A stretch of 64,000 nucleotides of DNA, taken from NCBI RefSeq assembly GCF_011516755.1, contig NZ_WOSY01000013.1:1-64000 (forward strand), written 5' to 3'. The translations under genes were made by a program, and so were the position numbers. The notes under the pieces were generated by a model. The model searched no databases. It saw only the letters and a program-made list of their open reading frames with translations, and was not told the DNA's origin. Source of the DNA: Acetobacter conturbans (GTDB taxonomy: Bacteria > Pseudomonadota > Alphaproteobacteria > Acetobacterales > Acetobacteraceae). Positions 26,172 through 34,880 of the stretch are shown piece by piece. Position 1 is the stretch's first letter. Every line of letters starts with the position of its first letter.

Positions 26172-28457
26172 TCACAAACGGCAGCCAAAACACTGCTCAT
26201 CTCCATTCTCGTGCAGTGCAACGCCCAGATTTGCAGACATAAACCGCAGAGGCACTTCGAGCATGTGAGGATCTCGCGACGAGCCACCAACCTCGATGTG
26301 CGCTGTTCCTCCGGGAATCTGCCAGCGACCTGCCCAGACAGCAAAGCGCGCGGCGGGGATCGTCAGCGTGATTTCACGGGCCTCGGTGGGTGCGAGATCC
26401 ACTTTCTCCCACGCCACCAGACGTCGTGGCGGCTCGCCGGTGTTTGCGGGGAGAGCGGAATAGACCTGCGCTGTTTCCTTGCCGCGACGATCACCGTCAT
26501 TCGTCAGCCTGAACTGAACCGACACATCCCCAGATTGCAGGCGTTTTGCCTGCAATCCTGAATACGAAAAATGCGTGTAGGAAAGCCCGTAACCAAAAGG
26601 GAACAGAGGTTCAATCTTCTGGCTGTCATACCAGCGATATCCCATTTTGAGGCCTTCAGTGTACGGGATCCGAAGGGCCGTGGTTGGAATAGTCTTTTGT
26701 GGCAGATCGTCCTCACGCTTGGGGAAGCTCAGCGGCAGCTTTCCTGAGGGGTTCACCTCACCGAACAGCACGTCAGCGATTGCGGGTCCGCCCTGCACAC
26801 CGGGATACCAGGCCACCAGAACAGACTGCACATGGTTAAGCCAGGGCATCGTTACGGCCGTACCCTGCTCCAGAACGACAATAGTCCGTCTGGCTCTGGC
26901 CGCGACGGTGGAAATCAGGTTGTTCTGGTCATAAGACTGATTGGCGGGATCGCTCTTGTCATCGGGCAACGAAAGGCGCGGCAGATCCACCTGTTCTGTC
27001 GTGAACTGCGTGGCAAAGATAATCGCAACATTCGCCTGAGCCGCCGCCAAAGCTGCCGCAGCGGCATCCTTACCGTCCAGATAGCGGACGGTCTTGCCGG
27101 GGAGCCGCGCACGGATCGCCTCCAGTGGGGAAGATTTGTACCAAGTCGCACAGAGACTGAACTGATGGATGAAGGGATCGACCGCGCCGGGCGTTCCACA
27201 GGTCACGGCATTGCCATCACGTGCAGGCACCCCCGCTGAACCGCCACCGCTGATGACGCCTGCATCAGCATGACCGCCGATCACCACCACAGTCTGCATC
27301 GACGATGGAACCAGAGGCAATGTCGGGTGACTGTCCGCCCCTGAAGGATCGTTTTTCAGCAGAACGATGGCGTTCTGCTCTACGCGCCGTGCCAGAATGT
27401 CGCCAGCAGCGGTGTCGATCTTGCCTACAGGTGAAGTCGGGATGTTGATGAGCCCCGCCCGATCAAGAGAGCGTAGCTTGCGACGAACCATATCGTCCAG
27501 TCTGGCCTCTGACACCTGCCCATTCCGGACAGCCTCTTTCAGCCGTTGATTGAAAAACGTGTGCAGACCTGCTGGTCCCGGCAGACTGTCGTCCGCAGAC
27601 CCCGGCTCTTCTTCATCGGTACCAGCGTTCGCCGCACGCCGGGTGTTCGTGATCGCCGCAATCCAGTCTGACTGAACATACCCCTGAAAGCCCCAGTCAC
27701 CTTTGAGGATATCCGTCAGGAGATGACGGTTTTCACAGGACTTTTCGCCATTCACCAGATTGTAGGCGCACATTACGACGGCGGGATTCGCTTTATCGAC
27801 GGCCAGCTCAAATCCGCGCAGATAAAGTTCACGCAGCGTGCGCTCATCAATTATGGAATCCGAAGTGAAGCGGTTTGTCTCCTGATCGTTCGCAGCAAAA
27901 TGCTTCATCACTGTGAGAATGTTCTGTGATTGTGCACCTTGCGTGCGTGCAGCAAACAGTATTCCCGCGAGGATGGGATCCTCTCCCATATACTCGAAGG
28001 TCCTTCCGTTGCGCGGCTCACGTGCCAGATTGATGCCGTTGCCCAGGCCGGAATTGAAGCCGAGCGTTTTGAGTTCATGAGCAACCAGAACACCGTAGTC
28101 CCGCGCGATGTTCACATCCCAGCTGGCAGCGAGAGCAAGCGGACTTGGCAGAGGCGTTGCGTGTTTGCCCTGAACATTAATGCCAGCATCAGAATCTACG
28201 TAATTGATGTCCGGAATACCAAGGCGGGGAATACCTTTGATATATCCCCCGCCCCCGATCGGGGAACTGCCCATCCCGCCGCCATGCACAAGCTGGATTT
28301 TCTCATCCAGCGACATCCGTGCGAGCAGAGCATCAACCCGCTGCTCGCTGTTTTGATGGCGGCTTTGGGCCGCTGCCACTCCGGGTAAAGTCTGTGATAT
28401 GGCAGCGAGGATTCCAACGTGCATGAACAGCCGGCGCATATTTGACGTATAACTCAT
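26172..28457 (-). CDS. Glycoside hydrolase family 3 beta-glucosidase, secreted
   Basis: A periplasmic or secreted beta-glycosidase of about 761 residues that hydrolyses beta-linked glucosides or oligosaccharides. Signal peptide MRRLFMHVGILAAISQTLPG with AAAQ cleavage; the GH3 (beta/alpha)8 domain with LLARMSLDEKIQLVHG, GINLAREPRNGRTFEYMGED and the nucleophile Asp in GYVQSDWIA; the second alpha/beta sandwich domain (VEQNAIVLLKND, VVLEQGTAVTMPW, WYPGVQGGPAIADVLFGEVN); and a C-terminal fibronectin-III-like domain (LFPFGYGLSYTHFSYSGLQA). Start taken at ATG 28457; an in-frame ATG at 28520 would give an unusually long lysine-rich leader. It lies 111 bp downstream of the TetR gene in the same direction, so co-transcription is possible. 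Confidence 0.92.
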   Translation of the reverse strand: MSYTSNMRRLFMHVGILAAISQTLPGVAAAQSRHQNSEQRVDALLARMSLDEKIQLVHGGGMGSSPIGGGGYIKGIPRLGIPDINYVDSDAGINVQGKHATPLPSPLALAASWDVNIARDYGVLVAHELKTLGFNSGLGNGINLAREPRNGRTFEYMGEDPILAGILFAARTQGAQSQNILTVMKHFAANDQETNRFTSDSIIDERTLRELYLRGFELAVDKANPAVVMCAYNLVNGEKSCENRHLLTDILKGDWGFQGYVQSDWIAAITNTRRAANAGTDEEEPGSADDSLPGPAGLHTFFNQRLKEAVRNGQVSEARLDDMVRRKLRSLDRAGLINIPTSPVGKIDTAAGDILARRVEQNAIVLLKNDPSGADSHPTLPLVPSSMQTVVVIGGHADAGVISGGGSAGVPARDGNAVTCGTPGAVDPFIHQFSLCATWYKSSPLEAIRARLPGKTVRYLDGKDAAAAALAAAQANVAIIFATQFTTEQVDLPRLSLPDDKSDPANQSYDQNNLISTVAARARRTIVVLEQGTAVTMPWLNHVQSVLVAWYPGVQGGPAIADVLFGEVNPSGKLPLSFPKREDDLPQKTIPTTALRIPYTEGLKMGYRWYDSQKIEPLFPFGYGLSYTHFSYSGLQAKRLQSGDVSVQFRLTNDGDRRGKETAQVYSALPANTGEPPRRLVAWEKVDLAPTEAREITLTIPAARFAVWAGRWQIPGGTAHIEVGGSSRDPHMLEVPLRFMSANLGVALHENGDEQCFGCRL

Positions 28458-28568
28458 GCCGTGAACCTTTTTCTTTAAGGGTGGAAGATTTGTATTTGAA
28501 ATAGTCTTTTTCAATTTCACATTATTTAAGATGGCGAAATATCATCTCAAACATCGACGCAGTGTTGC

Positions 28569-29186
28569 CTATCTCTTCTGCGAGGATGGTCCATATCGTG
28601 CGAGAAACATTTCAACTGCACTTTCCACCTTCGCTTCCATGATTTCGGGTGCAACACTTTCCTCCAGTCCCCACAGAAGTTTTTCATAGATTCCGGCCTC
28701 ACAAAGCGCTTTAAATTGTAACGCCGCATTCAGGGGGTTCAACGGAACCAGAACGTCAGCGCTCACCCCGGCTTCCAGTACTCCGGCGATACGTCCGACA
28801 ACTCGTTTGGGACCATTTTCAAAAAAGAGCAGCCCGAGTTCAGGGAAACGCGTGCTTTCGGCAATCACCAGACGACAAATGGCAATAATGCGCGGTGAGA
28901 GCAGGAGCTGAAGGTATCGACGCCCTAATAAAGTAAGCGTTTTATCAAAATCATCAAAGGACACCGGAATATCATGAAGGGCCGCAAAGGCGTCTTCTCC
29001 GGCATCGATAACAAACGCTGTGAACAATTCTTCCTTGGATGGAAAATAGCCATAGAGGGTCGATTTTGATCCTCCCAGCTCCGCCGCGACGGCTGCCATC
29101 GATGTGCTGGCGTAGCCCTGCTGGAGGAACATGCATCCGGCAATCTTCAGGATGGCTTCGCGTCTGGCTTCCGTACGAACTCTCAT
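28569..29186 (-). CDS. TetR-family transcriptional regulator
   Basis: A 205-residue repressor. HTH in residues 8-55: ILKIAGCMFLQQGYASTSMA then GSKSTLYGYFPSKEELFTAF, the TetR signature. The C-terminal all-helical part (60-200), with RYLQLLLSPRIIAICRLVIA, resembles the AefR/TetR_C group. Good ribosome site AAGGAGA before ATG 29186. A perfect 12-bp palindrome lies 14 bp upstream of the start and a second inverted repeat lies further toward the divergent carotenoid oxygenase, suggesting control of both itself and that gene, and perhaps of the GH3 gene behind it. Confidence 0.93.
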   Translation of the reverse strand: MRVRTEARREAILKIAGCMFLQQGYASTSMAAVAAELGGSKSTLYGYFPSKEELFTAFVIDAGEDAFAALHDIPVSFDDFDKTLTLLGRRYLQLLLSPRIIAICRLVIAESTRFPELGLLFFENGPKRVVGRIAGVLEAGVSADVLVPLNPLNAALQFKALCEAGIYEKLLWGLEESVAPEIMEAKVESAVEMFLARYGPSSQKR

Positions 29187-29199
29187 ATCATCTCCTTAT

Positions 29200-29211
29200 A
29201 ACCGTACGGTT
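29200..29211. promoter_or_regulatory. Candidate TetR operator palindrome
   Basis: AACCGTACGGTT is a perfect 12-bp palindrome immediately upstream of the TetR ribosome site. TACGG/CGTAC motifs recur in the second repeat at 29239-29271. The position is typical for autorepression. Inference only; binding is not shown. Confidence 0.55.
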
Positions 29212-29238
29212 CGGTATGTCTATCGTTGCTATTGGCGC

Positions 29239-29271
29239 AAAAGCGTTTTATGTACGGTTGTGTACGCTTTT
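29239..29271. promoter_or_regulatory. Second inverted repeat in the TetR / carotenoid oxygenase spacer
   Basis: AAAAGCGT (29239-29246) and ACGCTTTT (29264-29271) are perfect 8-bp arms around a 17-bp centre that contains TGTACGGTTGTGTACG. The shared GTACG element links it to the palindrome at 29200. It probably overlaps the promoter of the rightward oxygenase gene. Confidence 0.45.
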
Positions 29272-29385
29272 GGAATAAGGGGCTCCCGCCACGAAAACCC
29301 GGAAGTGTAAGGCAAACGCCCCTCTTCAGGTCGTCGATCTGCCGACGTGGTGGCCGTTTGGTTGAAAATCCCAGGGAGATAGTTG

Positions 29386-30837
29386 ATGAAAATAACAAAT
29401 CCGTTCCTGCAAGGACCGTACGAGCCACTCAGAAATGAATGTACGATCGAAAACGTCGACGTTCTGGGCACCATTCCGCTTGAACTGACGGGAACACTTT
29501 ACCGCTCAGCACCGAGTGCGGAGTTCCTTCTCGACGATCCGAACCGTTTTCACTGGTTTGACGGCGATGGCATGGTTCATGCCTTTCGGATCGAAAACGG
29601 TCGGGCAAGTTATCGTAACTGCTGGGTTGAAACCGAAGGGCTGAAAGTCGAACGCAGCGCTGGGCGGCAACTTTACAACGGCATCTATGGCCGGTCGGAA
29701 GCACCGCAAAAGCCGCTTCCTGAAGGCGCGCCTGAGATTAAAACAGTCGCGGGTATCAACGTCATTCGCCTCGGCACGCACCTGCTGGCGATGCATGAGG
29801 CGGAAGGTCATTACTGGGAAATCGATCCGGTCACCTTGAAGACCCTGGGAACGTTCGACTTTGACGGGCAGGTGTCCGGCATGCTGACGGCACACCCACA
29901 CTTTGATCCGGCGACAAAAGAGTGGATTTTCTACTCCCTGGATAATGAGAAGAGGTCTCTGACCTGTTTCACTGCGGATATCCACGGCGCAGTCACGTCC
30001 AAATTCGCAATACCCATGAGTTTCACACCGTGGAACCACGATGTCATCTTCACGGCAGAGCACTTTATTTTCTTTTTCGGGATGATCAGCTGGCGCCCTT
30101 ATGCCGAGGATCGCATTCCACAAGGCAAGAGCTCCTGGTTTATTGATCCAGCGGCGGGAACAGATGCACGAATTCTGTTCGTCCATCGTAAAACAGGCGA
30201 AGCGCTCTGGATCGAGCCGGAAAATTCACCTTATATGATTGGACACTTCCTGAATGCCTATCAGGACGGGGACAAGACAATCGTTGATGCTAGCGCAACG
30301 CCTGTCAGTGGTGCCCTAAAGACATTCAATCCCGAGGATTTTTACCCGTTCCCGCTCGTTCCCGGCCCTGCCGCTTTCGAGAATCCGCAGCTCTGGCGAT
30401 TCGTTATCAATCCGCACGAGGGAACGGTTGAACATCACCGCATCGGTGATTTTAGTGCCGAGTTCGTGCGTCCCAATGAAACGATCATGGGGCAGAAGCA
30501 CCGTTACGGCTATATGGCCGGCGCGCATGACCTCAGGCCGGAGACACGTGGTTTCAATTGCCTTGTGAAGCATGACTACGAGGGGAATGTTACCCGGTTC
30601 CAGCATCTCTCACCGGACTATGACATGACTCCCGGCGAGCCGGTCTTTGTTCCACATCCCGACGGAGAGACCGAGGATCATGGATGGGTTCTGGCCGTCT
30701 GGTATGATCCCCGCAGAAACGCCAGCGAACTGGTGATCCTTGATGCCCAGAAGTTCGACGGCGAGCCAGTCGCAAGAATTCGCCTCGATCACCACGTTCC
30801 GCTGGGATTTCACGGAAACTGGATCGCCGACTGCTGA
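29386..30837 (+). CDS. Carotenoid cleavage oxygenase (RPE65/CCD family)
   Basis: A 483-residue non-haem iron dioxygenase that splits double bonds of carotenoids or stilbene-like phenolics (lignostilbene dioxygenase relatives). The four iron-binding histidines are visible in LTAHPHFDP, FTPWNHDVIF, YMIGHFLNAYQDG and PLGFHGNW. RFHWFDGDGMVHAFRIENG near residue 55 is a family hallmark. ATG 29386 has AGGGAGAT upstream (29373-29380) and is preferred to the TTG at 29383. Divergent from a TetR regulator and 500 bp from the end of the carotenoid operon, so it may cleave its products, but a phenolic substrate cannot be excluded. Confidence 0.92.
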   Translation: MKITNPFLQGPYEPLRNECTIENVDVLGTIPLELTGTLYRSAPSAEFLLDDPNRFHWFDGDGMVHAFRIENGRASYRNCWVETEGLKVERSAGRQLYNGIYGRSEAPQKPLPEGAPEIKTVAGINVIRLGTHLLAMHEAEGHYWEIDPVTLKTLGTFDFDGQVSGMLTAHPHFDPATKEWIFYSLDNEKRSLTCFTADIHGAVTSKFAIPMSFTPWNHDVIFTAEHFIFFFGMISWRPYAEDRIPQGKSSWFIDPAAGTDARILFVHRKTGEALWIEPENSPYMIGHFLNAYQDGDKTIVDASATPVSGALKTFNPEDFYPFPLVPGPAAFENPQLWRFVINPHEGTVEHHRIGDFSAEFVRPNETIMGQKHRYGYMAGAHDLRPETRGFNCLVKHDYEGNVTRFQHLSPDYDMTPGEPVFVPHPDGETEDHGWVLAVWYDPRRNASELVILDAQKFDGEPVARIRLDHHVPLGFHGNWIADC

Positions 30838-30839
30838 AT

Positions 30840-31310
30840 AATTCCTGATCCTGCCTAAGAATAATTGCGAGGCTGATGATAGACATGAAGGGATGGGTGC
30901 AGCGATCATAGCGGGTCGCGACCCCTTCTTTTATCGTTGAGTTTTGCAAACATGTTTTCGCCGTGGTGGCTGTTTTGATACAGATGCCATCTGTAAAAAA
31001 GGCTTTGATGGGCGGTTTTTCTCGGTGGCATAAAGGCTGTGATGTTTTGCTCAGCAAGGGGTTGCCTGATCCTGTCGCGGTCAGAGCCCCGGTCACCGAG
31101 AATTTCGCGTGTTTCAGCGGGAAGATCGGCCAGCAGAACATCCGCTGCCCTGAAGTCTCCCGGACCTGCCGTCAGATGAGATACGACATGAGAGGTCTAC
31201 AATCAGTCCTGCAGCACCGGAATACTCTCCATCAAACTCTCGCCGCAGAGAGAAAAGGCGTCAGTTCTGACCTAATCAGAAACCATCATAACCATTGATA
31301 GAATTCTCCT
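30840..31310 (-). pseudogene. IS5-family transposase remnant
   Basis: Read leftward from about 31200, one frame gives HLTAGPGDFRAADVLLADLP, ETREILGDRGSDRDRIRQ, EQNITAFMPPRK and NSHHGENMFAKLNDKRRGRD. After a frameshift it continues GVATRYDRCTHPFMSIISLA to about 30860. This is the C-terminal half of an IS5-family transposase, including the 'IENMFxxLKDWRRxATRYD' region with the catalytic Glu (here changed in context). The N-terminal half is missing. An inactive relic between the carotenoid oxygenase and the carotenoid operon. Confidence 0.8.
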
Positions 31311-31321
31311 CGTTGCAAAAC

Positions 31322-32593
31322 TTACAGAAACAAACGTCGTGACGACGTAACGACTGGCCGCGTCACGGCGAGGAGTCCTTCCGGGCCACGGGTTGTGCCA
31401 TACCCACTACTGTGAGCACCGGCAAAAGGCAGTCGCGGGTCGGCGGTTGGAATGATCAGATCATTGATGCAGATCGAACCCACCGGAAGGCGCCTAGCCA
31501 ATAATCTGGCATCCTCTTCAGGACCAAAAATACTGGCTCCCAGAGCATAGGACGAGGTTTGGTTGAGCGTGAGGGCTTCTTCCATACTCTCCACGCCTGT
31601 CACCGCCAGCCATGGTGCGAAGATATCCACGTCCAGAAGATGTTGCAGAGTTTCCGTTTCGCTAAACAGGGTGACGTTCCCTATGGTTTCCGCTGTGCCG
31701 CCTGCGATTGTGATGATCGCTTTCAGGTCACTGATACTTTCCTGTGTGCGGGGAGCGAGTGCCAGCGGTTTCTTTTTTGCCAGTGCGGTTCGCAACCCGG
31801 TGAGAAGTGTTGCCCGTTGCGTGTGATGGATGAAGACACGATGAGGGGCGATGCAGGTCGCCCCGTTATTCAAACGTGCCCCGTAGGCCAGTGACTGCAC
31901 GACGAGACTGAGATCGGCGTCAGGCAGGACGAACACGGCGTCCACGCCGGACAGTTCCATGATGGTCGGAGTGAGTGTCGCGGCGGCCTGCCGGAGAACC
32001 GTCCTCCCGGTTTGAGCGGAGCCTGTCAGGATGATCAGGTCAAAGCCAGCAGCGACGGCGTCTGGACCATCATCGACAGAAAGGACGATGAAAAGCCCGT
32101 CGGGACAGCCGGCCTGCCTGAGCAGGGTCTGGAGGAGGTGGGCAGCGGCCTCTCCGCCTGACGCTGGCTTTAGAGCGACCGCATTGCCGGCTACCAGCGC
32201 CTGAAGGGCCTGAATACCCGGTAGCATCAGAGGGTAATTTCCTGGTGCCAGAATGAGAACTGCCCCGAATGGGCGGCGTTCTACGACCGATGTCACGCCG
32301 GGAAGCCAGAGGGGACGTCCGAACACCCCGCAGCGCCGGGGAGCGAGGATTTTCCGGGCCTTGCGAAGCAGGAACGTGCTGGCGGCGAGCAGAGGCAGCC
32401 ATTCTGCGGTCAGGGTCTCGGGTACTGGACGGTTCGGGAAAAGGCCGGGCAACGAAAGCATCTGACACCGGAGACGGGATCGGAAGCGCCGCACCATGCG
32501 CAAACGCTCTCTCATGGGAACCATCTGCCATTTTGGGGAAGCCTGCCGAAGCAGGCTGACTTTGTCCTTCATCGGCAGGATAGGATCGGACAT
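31322..32593 (-). CDS. Aldehyde dehydrogenase of the carotenoid operon
   Basis: A 423-residue NAD(P)-dependent aldehyde dehydrogenase, slightly short for the family (usually 450-500). Seen: WLPGVTSVVERRPFGAVLIL, APGNYPL, cofactor-site LTGSAQTGRTVLRQAA, the general-base Glu in TIMELSGVDAVFVLPDADL, and the catalytic Cys in LNNGATCIAPHRVFIHH. In C30 carotenoid pathways an aldehyde dehydrogenase converts diaponeurosporenal or diapolycopenal to the acid before glycosylation. Its position as last gene of the crt-type operon supports that role. It starts 18 bp after the DUF2141 stop. Confidence 0.85.
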   Translation of the reverse strand: MSDPILPMKDKVSLLRQASPKWQMVPMRERLRMVRRFRSRLRCQMLSLPGLFPNRPVPETLTAEWLPLLAASTFLLRKARKILAPRRCGVFGRPLWLPGVTSVVERRPFGAVLILAPGNYPLMLPGIQALQALVAGNAVALKPASGGEAAAHLLQTLLRQAGCPDGLFIVLSVDDGPDAVAAGFDLIILTGSAQTGRTVLRQAAATLTPTIMELSGVDAVFVLPDADLSLVVQSLAYGARLNNGATCIAPHRVFIHHTQRATLLTGLRTALAKKKPLALAPRTQESISDLKAIITIAGGTAETIGNVTLFSETETLQHLLDVDIFAPWLAVTGVESMEEALTLNQTSSYALGASIFGPEEDARLLARRLPVGSICINDLIIPTADPRLPFAGAHSSGYGTTRGPEGLLAVTRPVVTSSRRLFL

Positions 32594-32611
32594 ACCATAG
32601 AGCCCAACGTC

Positions 32612-33034
32612 TTATTTCGTTTTCAATGCCAGCGAGATTTCACTGTTCTGATTGCTTAACGAAAAGGCGCTGTCAGCAAAGCCGGGTGGCCCGAAATGCA
32701 TGGCTGGGTTCCTTGAAAAACCGAGTGGCTCCTGCGGAATACCAAAGAAATTTTTGTCGAGTTTTTCATTGTCGTTGCGGTCCTGAAATACCTGCACGGC
32801 GTAGATGCCCGATGGGATGTCCTGAATGCTGACATGGACCTGACCAGGATGTGACGGCACGACCTCATGATACGCGCACATCGGTGAGAGAAATTCGTGC
32901 TTCGTGCAGACGGCGATGCGGATCGTGCCCGTGGCGTCAGGGATGTTCGTGACCGTGATTCCAAGTGTAGCGGCATGGGCGAGGCTGGGAGCAGCCATCA
33001 GCAGGCTAGCGACGGCAAGAGACATTTTTATCAC
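32612..33034 (-). CDS. DUF2141 secreted protein in the carotenoid operon
   Basis: About 140 residues: signal peptide (MSLAVASLLMAAPSLAHA) then an immunoglobulin-like beta domain (TLGITVTNIPDATGTIRIAV, QVFQDRNDNEKLDKNFFGIP). FQDxNxNxKLDxNxxGxPxEP is the DUF2141 hallmark. GTG 33034 overlaps the glycosyltransferase stop (GTGA) and has GGAG upstream; ATG 33025 is an alternative. The family function is unknown. Its conserved place in a carotenoid operon hints at handling or exporting the pigment at the envelope. Confidence 0.8.
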   Translation of the reverse strand: MIKMSLAVASLLMAAPSLAHAATLGITVTNIPDATGTIRIAVCTKHEFLSPMCAYHEVVPSHPGQVHVSIQDIPSGIYAVQVFQDRNDNEKLDKNFFGIPQEPLGFSRNPAMHFGPPGFADSAFSLSNQNSEISLALKTK

Positions 33035-34122
33035 GAGGTTCTCCGGGGGTAAGAGCGTCCACGCCATTGCGGCGCATGACCGAGACAATGCCCCAGCAGG
33101 GCCTGCCATTGCAGGATAAGAAGGGTGGCTGCACCCACCGGACTCAGCAGGACTGTTTTCCATCCCTGCCGAAAACGAAGCGCAATCAGGCTTCGTGTCA
33201 GGAGTGTCATGGCCATTGCTGCGAGAGACAGGGGCGTCCATCGCATGAGGAAGGGCAGCACCTGCCCAGCACCGATCAGAACCGTCCAGATTGGAAGGCC
33301 TTTCGGAGTTGCAATGCCCTCGCTAGCGTTTTTCAGAAGCCCGTTCCAGACTTCCGAAGCATTTTGGTACATCCTGCAGGATGCGATGGTCGAGGCGTCG
33401 AACAGCATTGTTTTCTGGCCTGAACGCCGGAACTGTCGAGCCAGCGCCAGTCCGTCATGCAGCCGGGCTTTGATCCCGGTATGGCCGCCGCTGACGTGAT
33501 AGGCCTCCCGACGAACCATGATCAGCTGCCCGCAGGCTGCGGCAAAAGCGGGTCTCCTTCCGCTATCCAGCCACATCGGAAGATACCCGAGCAGCAGGAC
33601 ATGAATGAAGGGCAGCAATAGCCATTCAAGGAATGTCGCCGTGATCTGTCGTGGAACACCGCTCAGAAGCGCTACATTGGGATGTGCCGCCATCAGGCGA
33701 CACAGACGGTTGAGCGCGTCCGGATTCAGGCGGACGTCGGCATCGACGAACAGCATGAGATCATGTTGTGCTGCGGCAGCAAGTTGGGCGCAGGCATGCG
33801 TCTTACCACACCAGCCTTTCGGGAGTGCGGCGGATGACAGGATGCGTAGCCGGGGGTCGTGACAGGAACGCAGGATTTCCATCGTGCCATCGGTGGAGTG
33901 ATCATCGAACACGAGAAGTTCGATTGTGATGTCATGACTTTTTAGAACGGCTTCGATAGCACCACGGATGGTGTTTGCCTCATTTCGAGCCGGGATCAGC
34001 ACGGAAAGAGCTGCCCGTGGTCCTTTCGCAGGTGACGGGCGGAGACGAAAGAAATTGCTGACGGTCAGTGCTAGCGGCAGAAGTGCTGCGGCGAAGACCA
34101 GCCTATCCACAGACTTTCTCAT
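33031..34122 (-). CDS. Family 2 glycosyltransferase (CrtQ-like)
   Basis: A 363-residue membrane-associated GT-A glycosyltransferase: N-terminal helix, ALSVLIPARNEANTIRGAIE, LLVFDDHSTDGTMEILRSC (nucleotide-binding Asp), the metal-binding DxD in LMLFVDADVRLNPDALNRL, then three or more C-terminal helices (LPFLMRWTPLSLAAMAMTLL). In staphyloxanthin-type pathways CrtQ attaches glucose to the carotenoid acid. Coupled by overlaps to the acyltransferase (34119-34122) and to DUF2141. Sugar and acceptor are inferred. Confidence 0.85.
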   Translation of the reverse strand: MRKSVDRLVFAAALLPLALTVSNFFRLRPSPAKGPRAALSVLIPARNEANTIRGAIEAVLKSHDITIELLVFDDHSTDGTMEILRSCHDPRLRILSSAALPKGWCGKTHACAQLAAAAQHDLMLFVDADVRLNPDALNRLCRLMAAHPNVALLSGVPRQITATFLEWLLLPFIHVLLLGYLPMWLDSGRRPAFAAACGQLIMVRREAYHVSGGHTGIKARLHDGLALARQFRRSGQKTMLFDASTIASCRMYQNASEVWNGLLKNASEGIATPKGLPIWTVLIGAGQVLPFLMRWTPLSLAAMAMTLLTRSLIALRFRQGWKTVLLSPVGAATLLILQWQALLGHCLGHAPQWRGRSYPRRTS

Positions 34123-34880
34123 GCGTCATGCCGGGGGGTGAAACGCTGCCCCTGATGCCGTTGCCACACGCGACGCAAGAGATCGTAGAGACCGCCGATC
34201 CCTGCCCGACCCGTTGTCAACACTGTAAACCGGGACGCATCCTGAGCACACGCATCATGAGCCAAGGCGTCCATGGTTTCCGTAAGGTCTATTTCCAGAC
34301 GGGACATGATCTCGCCAATATTTTTACTGTCCTCATGAGCCACAAAGCTGCCAAACCTGAGGAGAAGTTCGGGGCGGCTTTCTTTCCAGAACGGATATTC
34401 GATTGCCAGTGTAATGACGCGGGCATTCGAAACGTGCCTGAGCAGGTGGGCCACTCCGCTTTGCAGGTTGAGTGGGCGCGTGCGGGGATCAGCGAAATGG
34501 CCTTGAGGAGTGACCCAGAGTATATTCCCTTGTTTCAGCATCTGTTGTGCGGTGCGGAAAAATCGCTGAAGAGAGCGGGTGTCGGTGATATCTACCGGTA
34601 TCAGGCCCGCTTTTTCCAACAGAGGATATCGGCGGAGAGCGTCCGCATCTATGGGGCCATAGCCATGACAGTGTCTGAATAACCGATGCTGGAGAAAAGC
34701 AAAAACGGCGGGATCCCACCAGCCGGGGTGGTTGGAGCAGATAATCAGGGGACCACGAAACTGGAGCACCGACTGATCCCCGGAAAGGCGCACGGCATTA
34801 AAATGGCGCACGATACCACGCCGCATTGCACGCAAGACCAGTGCGGCAATGACAGGGTGGCGCGTAACGGGCGAGTTCAT
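34119..34880 (-). CDS. PlsC-type acyltransferase (CrtO-like)
   Basis: A 253-residue 1-acylglycerol-phosphate-acyltransferase-like enzyme. The catalytic H-x4-D motif is in CSNHPGWWDPAVFAF and the second motif in ILWVTPQGHFADPR, here Q in place of the usual E. In this operon it probably acylates the sugar of a glycosyl carotenoid, as CrtO does for staphyloxanthin. ATG 34880 overlaps the stop of the flavoprotein gene (34877-34880). Confidence 0.82.
   Translation of the reverse strand: MNSPVTRHPVIAALVLRAMRRGIVRHFNAVRLSGDQSVLQFRGPLIICSNHPGWWDPAVFAFLQHRLFRHCHGYGPIDADALRRYPLLEKAGLIPVDITDTRSLQRFFRTAQQMLKQGNILWVTPQGHFADPRTRPLNLQSGVAHLLRHVSNARVITLAIEYPFWKESRPELLLRFGSFVAHEDSKNIGEIMSRLEIDLTETMDALAHDACAQDASRFTVLTTGRAGIGGLYDLLRRVWQRHQGQRFTPRHDA

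Noticed and set aside
25960-26268. 102-codon plus-strand frame after the efflux operon
   Set aside because: No ribosome site, no homology that I recognise, and it overlaps the end of the GH3 gene.
28457-28520. Start of the GH3 gene at 28520
   Set aside because: It adds 21 residues rich in lysine before a normal signal peptide; ATG 28457 is more natural, though not proven.
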